This document shows positions 53,949 to 64,000 of a stretch of DNA of 64,000 nucleotides, in pieces; the stretch's first letter is position 1; every line of letters begins with the position of its first letter. The DNA lies in NCBI GenBank assembly GCA_030544215.1, contig JARZZO010000006.1, positions 48,956,501-49,020,500 on the forward strand, given 5' to 3'. The notes beneath the pieces are model-generated. The model was not told where the DNA came from. It ran no database searches and was given only the letters and a program-made list of their open reading frames with translations. The DNA comes from Zantedeschia hybrid cultivar. Its lineage: Eukaryota; Streptophyta; Magnoliopsida; Alismatales; Araceae. The translations under genes and the position numbers were made by a program.

Positions 53949-56900
53949 TGTTATACCCTGTACTTTTACAACTACTAATAAATTTAATTAATTTAAATTA
54001 GACCAATTAACTAATTATAAAAGTCTATGACTGAGCTTAAGTAACTTAATTTAGTCCAATTAACTCAATTATGAAAGCCCAATAACCCAAATTATACTAC
54101 TAAGAATAGCCTACTAATTTAGTTCAAATTCTATGTTGATGTATTAGACAACAACATTGTAAAATAATTATAACTTTCTATAAAAAAGTTCGGATTAAGG
54201 CATAATTGATATCGTTGGAAAGATAATAAAAGGATCCATAACTTTGTAGAAGACTATTTTTACTAATTCAAATGTTTTAGAGGTCAAAAATATCAAAAAT
54301 CAGTTTTAGAAAGGGCTACTCATAGAGAACAAGTCTTAATCGGATTAAGATTTGAATTAGGAAACAAAAGATAGTACAATTAATGTTAACTACGACCTAA
54401 AAAGTTACGTATAACATATTTGACTTAGTATAGAAGTAAAACATAATAAATTTGAATATAATTAAGATTCTAATTAATGGGTAGAAAGTCATAATAGGAA
54501 TCCCACTTGGACTAGGATTCTATACACAGGTTTACTTGACATAGCTCTAGTATTTTAAGTATAACTCCGTACATAAAATTCATAATTAAGACAACTCCCA
54601 TTAGAACTATGACTCAAATATATAGAAGTTTTATGAAGAACACATGTTTAAAATAAGTCGTTTCCTAATCGGAATCAGGACATCTTTAGACATGAAGTAA
54701 ATCTGCCAGATTTCTGAGTTCGGAGTACTCAGGATAGTAGGTCAGTAAAATAAGTATATGTTCTTTTATAAAAGTCCAAAAATAGTTAAATTTATTGAAT
54801 TATAAAGTTAATAAAAAGTTTTAAAACTTTGTAGAAGAAAGTATTTCTTAATTCGGATGTTTAAAGGGATGAAGTTAAAGGTCTTCAGAAAAGAAAACTG
54901 CAGGTAGCGTGAGCAGAGTCCGATTTAGACTAAGAAGTGACTTTGACTTAGAGATTAAGTTATTGAGAGTGGGAGTTCGATTCCAGCAAAGAAAAGGAGT
55001 GTTTGTAGTTATATTAGGAGGGTAAATAAGCATAAATAGAGCCTTGGGTCGTGTTCAACCTCTATAGCATGCAGCTCTCTTCTAAAAGGTAAGTTCATGT
55101 GATATTCTTGAGAGAATAGAGTTGTTTATGGTTATGTCTTTCAGAAGTTTGATTCTAATCAATGTTTTGTATTATTGGAGGCTTAGATAACATGAGGAAG
55201 AGCTTATAGAATGTGAAAAAGAGTTTATATGAAAAAGAAATCATGGATAGATAGTAAGGAAGCCATAAGAGAATCAAGAGCCGGTCTTTCTTCAAGAGGT
55301 AGGTGGATAATTGTACACATGATCTATTCTGTATTACAAAACTATGTTATTTTTGAAAGCTTTCAAAAGTAAATAAACTGGTAAAAACTTTTATATTTAT
55401 GTCTACTTCATGATATTTAAGTTTCATATTTTTGTGATCTTTTTTTCTATTTATTACATGATTATTATCTCAGCCTATGTAATCTATCTGTTCAATCGAT
55501 TCTGTTTCTAATTATGATCATATGAATTACAGATATTTTTTCTCATTGGTCCGATGCTCAATTGAGCTTAACTTTTTACAAAAGTCTATTTTTCATATTA
55601 TATTAATTTCCAATAAATTTCATAATTTTAGGAGTTTGTTTTATATTTATTCCATAATACTATTTTCAGACTATACAATCTGCCCAGACAGTTTTGAAAT
55701 CCCAACGTGTGAATCCTATATCTCATTTGATTCAAATCCAAATCATACCAAATTTTCTAGAGACCTTTAATATATTATCCTTGACTTCTATGTTAAGTTT
55801 TATAATTTTATGATTTCGTTTGGTATTCCGTTTACCCTCTGTTTTGATTTGTTGGAATTCTATTTAAGTTGGATTCTCCGAATCAAAGTGAGAATCCAAA
55901 ATCATAGAACACCAGTCCATAAGTTGATGAAACTTTGTCCACAATTTAAATATCACCTTTTGGACAAGTTCTCCAATTTTTATAATTTTATGAATATGTT
56001 TGATATTATTCGGCTTATTTGTTGGTTTCTTAGCTCTAAAAATCAGTTTTGATGGCCGAAAAATATGTTTGTTATTCCGAAAATTCTAAGAAAATTTCTT
56101 TGACTATATTTTCTATCCAGCAACCTATTTTGATCAGATTACTCTGATTTTTCATATATATGACCATAATGACTCTCTAAGTGACTATTTTATATATAAA
56201 GGTATGTATTTTAACTCTTATATGTACTTATCAATTTGATAATTCAATTTTTAGATCTATGCCCATCTTTTGTCATCATTTGATCTCTGTTAATCTAATT
56301 GTGCCATAATTATTTGACTTTGCTTAGACATTGCCATCTTAAGGAGATATTTGGCCCGATTCCATTATAAGCATCCATATTGGATAGGGTATTTTGTTTG
56401 GAAACCCGAGGGTAAACGGGTGGAATCCTGATTTCCGGCAGACTAAAACTAGGGGACGGCGATACGTAACACCCTGGAGGTTTGGAGTTGGGTGGGACTT
56501 AGACTCCCCGGTTCCTGGCAGTGACTAAGACCTTTGCATCATTTGCCTAGATGCTTTGGTATTTGTTTTGTTTGGCTCCTTATGTTGTGGTTTGGGTACA
56601 TGTCCGTTATGATATGATTTGATTTGTTTGATTGGCACATAAATCTGAAATCCTTACTCCATATGTTCATTTGAATTCAGCTTAGTCATTTGGATCTTTT
56701 GATCATCCTGTTTAGCTATCCCTTTGTAATTATATGAATCTGTCTTAACTATATGATCCATGATATGAATCAGATTTGATAAGCTACTACGCCATGATAA
56801 TTACTATTTCATATGACATGTGCTCAGGGGACGGCGATACGTAACGCTCTGATAATTTGATATGTTATGTGATACGTTTTGATCATGGCTAGTAGAATTT

Positions 56901-57546
56901 GATATGTCTGATATGAGTTCGATCATGCTATATATGCTATATGTTAGTTGATCTAATTATATTAATAGAAAATATATTTGATTTGATCACTTTATATCTG
57001 ACCATGTTTTGTATCATATTTTATTTGAGCTATATGTAGAACTGTATAAGATCATGTTTAGTATAATTATATAACGTGATTTGTAAGGTTTACTATATGT
57101 TAAATCATGTAGATTGTTTGAAACCTACTGAGTGGTTGTACTCATAAATCTTATTAACATTTTCAGAGTCGGAGAAAGAGAATCTAGAATCTGAAAAGAC
57201 TTCTGATTGAGGCATTTGACATCATCATGAGATTATTTTGATTGAATTTACAACTTTCTTAGACTTGATGTAATAGAGATGATGAGAGATTGATGTATTT
57301 TTATTTATTTTGTGAGATTGAGAATTTTTACACAATTGATGGAAATTGTAATTTCTGAACTTTGGTGTTGGCTATATTTGGATATTTTGGGTTACATGAT
57401 AGTTATGGCATTTATTTAAAATCGCCTTGTGGTTGTTTAGCTCTCATATATGTTCGTTATGGTGGAATTTGTTCTGAGATTACGTGGTCGGATTCCGAGT
57501 TTAAAAAAAAAATAATAAAAAAATGAACTGGATCCGGGACGTAACA
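53949..57546 (+). repeat. 5' LTR of LARD-like element
   Basis: TGTTATACCCTG to GGGACGTAACA, 3598 bp, AT-rich. Contains the unit GGGGACGGCGATACGTAAC twice, about 374 bp apart (56453 and 56827), flanked by CAGGG/CCCTG-type arms. Short open frames at 55522-55770 and 55810-56052 recur in the 3' LTR but have no motifs. Confidence 0.9.
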
Positions 57547-59101
57547 ATATAGTATTAGAGCAATTATGAGAGTTTAAACATCTACAACCATTTGATCATA
57601 AGCCATACCAATAGATTTTAAAGGATATGATAAGGTTTAAGATTAGTAAGATCTTGGGTCAGATTAGAAATTTAGATTATATCTAGTTTATAGTTATAGT
57701 AAGGAGGTGATTGTGGATGTCACATTTAGCTTATTCTAACAATTAGACTTATACAAAGGGGATTCTTAGTGTGGATGTGGATTAAAAGGATTAAGTTTCA
57801 TCTTTTTAAGGGGAAGAGCCAGCTACATGATGTATTTATTCCTATCACTTACATCTTTCCACTAGGTTTAACCCATTAAAGATTGACTTATTCTTACTCC
57901 TGATTTTATTATATAATTAATACTAAAGGATACCTTGACCAAAACATACATTTATAGATTTAATTAATGTTTTTTTTTATTCATCTACATTTACTTATAT
58001 TACTTGAAAACTAGAAAGAGTTAGTTAACACTTTAAAATATTAAGATAAGCTAGTATTCTTAAATTTCATAAATGACTCTTATTTAAGTCTATGATATAT
58101 GTTTGGTTGGATATTGATGATCTATTTTGAGATAAGTAACTCGAATCATACTATGTCATTGAACATTCATACTTGTACGATAAAGTATGGAGACCACAGT
58201 GGATATGAGTTCCTTTAATAGTAGTACTATACTATAAATGTATCATCTTAATTTATTAAAACACTAAGAAGATACTTAGAGACGTGTACATAATCCTTTC
58301 TAAGTGATCCATTAAGCCACCTATAGGCATATACTTAAGTCCTTATATACTCTCCTTTAGGCTTTACCTTTAAATATAAATATAAATTCTTCTAGTTCTG
58401 TGATGAGTAAATTTACTAAGCATATATGATATGTAAATTAGTTAGGAGAGTAGATCTATGAAGAATATTTGGGAGCTAAACACATTATCCTTATTAGGGA
58501 CTAGATCATCTTCTTAAAGCTATCAAATTGGAAGCAGAACATCAATGACTCATTATTTCTATTAAATCTCAAACATATTGTGATTGTTCAAAGTATAGAT
58601 GAGTTTTAGCAATGTAATGTGATTTTAGGACGCTTATGTATCTCAAGTTTAAAATATCCATAAGAATTAATTGACATATTCTTATGATATTCAAAGTACT
58701 TTTAGAGAGTAATTATAAGTCATGATAAGGTTGATATGATGATAATCTATATTCTAATTATCTTGGTATATACTCAACTATGTGAGAGTTAGTTAATCAT
58801 CGATCTCTTTTCACCCTATGTCCTTAGCTATGTCAGGATAAATTTATCTATTGATTAATTAAGTTGATTAACTAAATCGGATCTGAAGTCTATAGACATA
58901 TTAAATTAAAAGTGTATATTAATCATATTACAAATACTCCACAAGTATAGATCTATTTGTCGCAGTGACATTAGCTTGATTGAGTAAGCCCTTAATCATA
59001 TTCTATGGCCTTAGAAATTAGTATGAAAAATCTATTAATACAAAGATAGATTATTAGAATCTATAAAATTCGAGGACGAACTTTCTTTAAGGGGGAGAGG
59101 A
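57547..59101 (+). other. Non-coding interior of LARD-like element
   Basis: Begins with a degenerate PBS (TAGTATTAGAGCAA, 57550-57563; differs from TGGTATCAGAGC by two transitions) and ends with CGAGGACGAACTTTCTTTAA and the PPT AAGGGGGAGAGGA (about 59089-59101). AT-rich, no open frame of 60 codons and no gag or pol similarity that I can see. Confidence 0.85.
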
Positions 59102-62100
59102 TGTTATACCCTGTACTTTTACAACTACTAATAAATTTAATTAATTTAAATTAGACCAATTAACTAATTATAAAAGTCTATGACTGAGCTTAAGTAACTT
59201 AATTTAGTCCAATTAACTTAATTATGAAAGCCCAATAACCCAAATTATACTACTAAGAATAGCCTACTAATTTAGTTCAAATTATATGTTGATGTATTAG
59301 ACAACAACATAGTAAAATAATTATAACTTTCTATAAAAAATTCAGATTAAGGCATAATTGATATCATTGGAAAGATAATAAAAAGATCCATAATTTTGTG
59401 GAAGACTATTTTTACTAATTCAAATGTTTTAGAGGTCAAAATATCAAAGATCAGTTTTAGAAAGGGCTACTCATAGAGAATAAGTCCTAATCGGATTAGG
59501 ATTTGAATTAGGAAACAAAAGATGGTACAATTAATGTTAACTACGACCTAAAAAGTTATGTATAACATATTTGACTTAGATTAGAAGTAAAACATAATAA
59601 ATTTGAATATAATTAAGATTCTAATTAATTGGTAGAAAGTCATAATAGGAATCCCACTTGGACTAGGATTCTATACACAAATTTACTTGACATAGCTCTA
59701 ATATTTTAAGTATAACTCCGTAAATAAAATTCATAATTAAGTAAGACAACTCCCATTAGAACTATGACTCAAATATAAGAACTATGAATCAAATATATAG
59801 AAGTTTTATGAAGAACACATGTTTAAAATAAGTCGTTTCCTAATCAGAATCAGGACATCTTTAGACATGAAGTAAATCTGCCACATTTCTGAGTTCGGAG
59901 TACTCAGGACAGTAGGTCAGTAAAATAAGTATATCTTCTTGCATAAAAGTCCGAAAATAGTGACATTTGCTGTATTGGAAAGCTAATAAAAAGTGTTAAA
60001 ACTTTGTAGAAGAAAGTATTTCTTAATTCAGATGTTTAAGGGGATAAAGTTAAAGGTCTTCATAAACGAAAACTGCAGGTAGCGTGAGCAGAGTCCGATT
60101 TGGACTAGGAAGTGACTTTGACTTAGAGATTAAGTTATGGGGAGTGGTAGTTCGATTCCAGCAAAGAAAATGAGTATTTATAGTTATATTAGGAGGGTAA
60201 ATAAGCATAAATAGAGCCTTGGGTCATGCTCAACCTCTATAGCATGCATCTCTCTTCTAAAAGGTAAGTTCATGTGATGTTCTTGAGTGAATAGAGTTGT
60301 TCATAGTTATTTCTTTCGGAGGTTTGATTCTAATCAATGTTTTGTATTATTGGAGGCTTATAGAACATGGGGAAGAGCTTAGAGAATTTGAAAAATAGTT
60401 TATATGAAAAAGAAATCATGGATAGATAGCAAGGAAGCCATCGGAGAATCAAGAGCCGGTCTTTCTTCAAGAGGTAGGTGGATAACTGTACACATGATCT
60501 ATTTTGTATTACAAAACTATGTTATTTTTGAAAGCTTTCAAAAGTAAATCAATTGGTAAGAACTTTTATCTTTATATCTACTTCATGATATTTATGTTTC
60601 AGATTTTTGTGATCTTTTTTTCTATTTATTTCATGATTATTATCTCAACCTATGTAATCTGTCCATTCAATCGGTTCTGTTTCTAATTATGATCATATGA
60701 ATTACAGATATTTGTTCTCTTTGGTCCGATGCTCAATTGAGCTTAAATTTAGACAGAAGTCTATTGTTTATATTATCTTAATTTTAAAAAAATTTCATAA
60801 TTTTCAGAGTTTGTTTGATATTTATTCCATCATACTATTTTCAGACTATACAATCTACCCAAATAGTTTTGAAATCCCAACTTGTGAATCCTATATCTCA
60901 TTTGATTCAAATCCAAATCATACCAAATTTTGTAGGGACCTTTGTTATACTATCCTTGACTTCTCTGTAAGGATAATATAATAGAAGAAGTTTTATGACT
61001 TCGTTTGGTATTCAGTTTACCCTCTGTTTTGATTTGTTGGAATTCTATTTAAGTTGGATTCTCCGATTCAAAGTGAGAATCCAAAATCATAGAAAACTAG
61101 TCCATAAGTTGATGAAACTTTTTCCACAATTTAAATATCACCTTTTGGACAAGTTCTCTAATTTTTATAATATTATGAATCTGTTTGATATTATTCGGCT
61201 TATTTGTTGGTTTGTTAGCTTTGAAAATCAGTTTTGATGGACGAAAAATATGTTTGTTATTCCAAAAATTCTAAGAAAATTTCTTTGACTATATTTTCTA
61301 TCCAGAAACCTATTTTGATCAGCTTACTCTGATTTTCCATATATATGACCATAACGACTCTCTAAGTAGCTATTTTACATATAAAAGTGTGTATTTTAAT
61401 TTTTATATGTACTTATCAATTTGATAATTCAATTTTTAGATCTATGCCCATCTTTTGTTATCATTTGATCTCTGTTAATCTAATTGTGCCATAATTATTT
61501 GACTTTGCTTAGACATTGCCATCTTAAGGAGATATTTGGCCCGATTCCATTATAAGCATCCATATTGGATAGGGTATTTTGTTTGGAAACCCGAGAGCAA
61601 ACGGGTGGAATCCTGATTTTCGGCCGACTAAAACCAGGGGACGGCGATACGTAACGCCCTGGCGGTTTGGAGTTAGGTGGGACTTAGACTCCCTAGTTCT
61701 GCGTAGTGACTAAGACCTTTGCATCATTTGCCTAGATACCTTGGTATTTGTTTTGTTTGGCTCCTTATGTTGTGGTTTGGGTGCATGTCCGTTATGATAT
61801 GATTTGATTTGTTTGATTGGCACATAAATATGAAATCCTTACTCCATATGTTCATTTGAATTCAGCTTAGTCATTTGGATCTTTTGATCATCCTGTTTAG
61901 CTATCCCTTTGTAATCATATGAATATGTCTTAACTATATGATCCATGATATGAATCAGATTTGATAAGCTACTACGCCATGATAATTACTATTTCATATG
62001 ACATGTCCTCAGGGGACGGTGATACGTAATGCCCTGATAATTTGATATATTATGTGATACGTTCTGATCATAACTAGTAGAATTTGATATGTCTGATATG

Positions 62101-62727
62101 AGTTCGATCATGCCATATATGCTATATGTTAGTTGATCTAATTATATTATTAGAAAACATATTTGATTTGATAACTTTATATATGACCATGTTTTGTATC
62201 ATATTTTATTTGAGCTATATGTAGAACTATATAAAATCATGTTTAGTATAATTGTATGACATGATTTGTAAGGTTTACTATATGTTAAATCATGTGGATT
62301 GTTTGAAGCCTATTGAGTGGTTATACTCATAAATCCTATTAACATTTTCAGAGTCGGAAAAAGAGAGTCTAGAATCTGAGAAGACTTCTGATTGAGGCAT
62401 TTCACATTATCATGAGGTTATTTAGATTGAATTTACAACTTTCTTAGACTTGATATAATAAAGATGATGAGAGATTGATGTATTTTTATTTATTTGATGA
62501 GATTGAGAATTTTTACACAATTGATGGAAATTATAATTTTTGAACTTTGGTGTTGGTTATATTTGGATGTTTTGGGTTACATGATGGTTATGGCATTTAT
62601 TTAAAATCGCCTTGTGGTTGTTTAGCTCTCATATATGTTCGTTATGGTGGAATTTGTTCTGAGATTACGTGGTCAGATTCTGAGTTAAAAAAAAAAAAAA
62701 AAAAAGAACCGGATCCGAGGCGTAACA
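59102..62727 (+). repeat. 3' LTR of LARD-like element
   Basis: 3626 bp, direct repeat of 53949-57546. It has a 20-odd-bp internal duplication near 59768-59800 that the 5' LTR lacks, and a longer A-run before its end (62686-62705). The paired GGGGACGG units are at 61637 and 62011, the same 374-bp spacing. Confidence 0.9.
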
Positions 62728-62799
62728 ACAATGGCCCAAACCAAGGGGTCTGACACCAAAATCGACCCGATAATAGAATCCAAAACCTCAGTCCTTACA
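62728..62799 (-). repeat. LTR4, right end
   Basis: ACAATGGCCCAAACC to CCTCAGTCCTTACA. The final base pair of this LTR abuts copia-derived coding DNA (ACTTGAGC), so LTR4 or its parent inserted into copia C. Confidence 0.85.
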
Positions 62800-64000
62800 A
62801 CTTGAGCATAGACTTCACGCAATTCCTAAAAGATCATGGAATCCTTTCTTAGTGGACTTCCTTTATACCACAATTTAATCGTATATCAGAAAGAAGGAAC
62901 TAGACCCTATTAGATATGGTGCGTTGCATAATGACCTTTGAATAGTTACCAATATCTCTATAAGGATATTCTCTAGAATCACCAGCATATCTATTGAACA
63001 TAGTTCCAAGCAAATCTGTTACCTTTACTCCATATGAGATATGGGAGGGTAGAAAGCCCAACTTTAAACATGTTAAAGTATGAGACTGTCCTGCACACAT
63101 AAAGAGGAATGATCCAGATAAGTTGGAATTATGGACTAAAAAATGTAGATCTGTGGGATATCTAAGAGAAACTCTTGGATATTACTTTTATCATGCTGGT
63201 GAACAAAATGTATTTGTTTCTAGAAGAGTTATTTTTCTAGAAGAAGAAATCTTCTCCAAAAGAACAGTGGGAGTAAAGTATTACTGGAAGAAGTTTCAGA
63301 TCCACAATCAACACAAGTCCCATTAGATGAGATTGCAGTCCCTAAACCTATTCATGATCACACGTAGGAGCCTCGTACATCTGCAAGAATAATTAGGCTG
63401 ACTAAAGATATGTAAGACATATCAGCGAAGGTGCGTGTGGGACATCTTAAAGCAAGGATGATGATCCCAAAACCTACGAGGAAGCTATTGAAAGTTTCTA
63501 TGCAGGCAAATAGAAAGAGGCAATGAATTTTGAGATATAGTTCATATACACTAACCATGTTTGAAACTTTGAAGACTTGCCCGAAGGTAATGTATCTATC
63601 GGATGCAAGTGGATCTTTAAAAGAAGATTATAGCAGATGGACGAATCGACACTTATAAGGTAAGGTTGGTGGCAAAGGGATATCGTCAAAAGCAAGAAAT
63701 TGACTATGACAAAATGTTTTCATCAGTTGCTATGATAAAGTCAATCAGAATCCTCCCTGTCATTACGTCACACTATGGCTATGAGATCTAACAAATGGAT
63801 TTGAAAACCGCCTTCCTTAATGGGAAACTTGAGGAAGATGTGTATCTGATACAACCTTAGCGTTTTGTATCCAAGGAGTTCCCACATAAAGTGTGCAAGC
63901 ATCAGAGATCTATTTATGGATTGAAGCAAGCATCTCAGAACTAGAATATAAGGCTTGACGAGACATCCAAATCTTATAACTTCATTAAGAATGAAGATGA
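62800..64000 (+). pseudogene. Copia element C integrase-RT fragment
   Basis: Collinear with copia B from about 32345 to 33540. Recognisable: GLDFTQFLKDHG-like start, LLDMVRCIM-like near 62914, NKSVTFTPYEIW near 63015, WKDCRSVGYLRETLGYYFYH-like near 63140, VIFLEEEIFSK near 63228, EEAIESFYA near 63480, a WIFKRR-like RT start near 63608, QMDLKTAFLNGKLEEDVYLI near 63795 and SIYGLKQASQN near 63911. Many stops and small indels. It runs off the window before the polymerase box. Sequence is clearly diverged from copia B, so it belongs to another copia lineage or an older copy. Confidence 0.8.

Larger units (their letters stand above)
53949..62727 (+). mobile_element. Non-coding LTR element (LARD-like), ACAAT duplication
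   Basis: Direct LTRs 53949-57546 and 59102-62727 (about 3.6 kb each) around 1555 bp without coding capacity; flanks ACAAT at 53944-53948 and 62728-62732. Total 8779 bp. Long LTRs, non-coding interior, PBS and PPT are the hallmarks of large retrotransposon derivatives (LARDs). CGAGGACGAA before the PPT links it to Tekay/Del-like parents. The LTRs differ at scattered bases and small indels, so it is older than the gag-only element. Confidence 0.92.

Noticed and set aside
54000..62700. Small open frames (55522-56052, 60504-61237) of the LARD-like LTRs as conserved genes
   Set aside because: They match each other because the LTRs are direct repeats; no start context, motif or homology is visible.
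1..64000. tRNA or rRNA genes
   Set aside because: Only tRNA-complementary primer sites were seen; no cloverleaf with A and B boxes and no rRNA core motif was recognised by eye.

Overview
This window is nuclear repeat DNA of a flowering plant. It is built almost entirely from long terminal repeat (LTR) retrotransposons nested inside one another. I see no host protein gene, rRNA or tRNA gene. The plant assignment rests on the element families present: a Tat/Ogre-type Ty3/gypsy element, chromodomain-bearing Tekay/Del-type Ty3/gypsy elements, several Ty1/copia elements primed by initiator tRNA-Met (TGGTATCAGAGC), and a large non-coding LTR element. The species cannot be named from this sequence.

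Layout. 1-4260: minus-strand remnant of a Tat/Ogre-like element (gag, zinc knuckle, protease, G-patch-like segment, start of RT). 4261-5377: partial Tekay-type LTR (minus). 5378-14302: decayed copia element A with two 1.57-kb LTRs, carrying a solo LTR (9330-11778, target duplication GTTAT). 14303-24319 plus split pieces to 50050: minus-strand Tekay-type array LTR1 - gag-only internal region - LTR2 - gag-pol internal region - LTR3. LTR1 holds a solo LTR of another family (14467-15733, duplication ATGTT). LTR3 is split by a block of organelle-like DNA (24973-26564 and 45591-47164) that surrounds copia element B (26565-45590). Copia B's 3' LTR holds a solo LTR (34852-37579, duplication ATTAA) and a complete young gag-only element (37771-44706, duplication GAATC). 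LTR3 also holds an inverted solo LTR (48102-49998). 50058-62799: a further minus-strand LTR (LTR4), split by a solo copia LTR (51804-53345, duplication TCCAT) and by a non-coding element with 3.6-kb LTRs (53949-62727, duplication ACAAT). 62800-64000: decayed copia integrase/RT (element C).

The most unusual content is non-coding structure. (1) Tekay-type LTRs carry about a dozen copies of a spaced dyad GCGTC-N10-GACGC with a fixed 10-bp spacer and variable spacer sequence; the same dyad occurs in a seemingly unrelated solo LTR. (2) The untranslated leaders of copia A and B each carry a series of stem-loops in which the loop sequence is constant and the stem sequence differs but stays complementary. 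(3) The U3 part of copia LTRs carries four consecutive hairpins whose stems covary between families. (4) Two separate internal regions share the same gag-only, pol-less architecture, which points to a mobilised non-autonomous family rather than a single accidental deletion.

How the parts relate: the only long uninterrupted retroelement protein is the gag of the 37771-44706 element, so it would need reverse transcriptase and integrase supplied by a relative. The pol genes in the window (copia A, B, C; Tekay internal region; Ogre) all carry stops, frameshifts or deletions. The nesting order gives relative ages: the Ogre remnant and copia C are old, the minus-strand Tekay array is intermediate, and copia B, the solo LTRs in it and the gag-only element are youngest.
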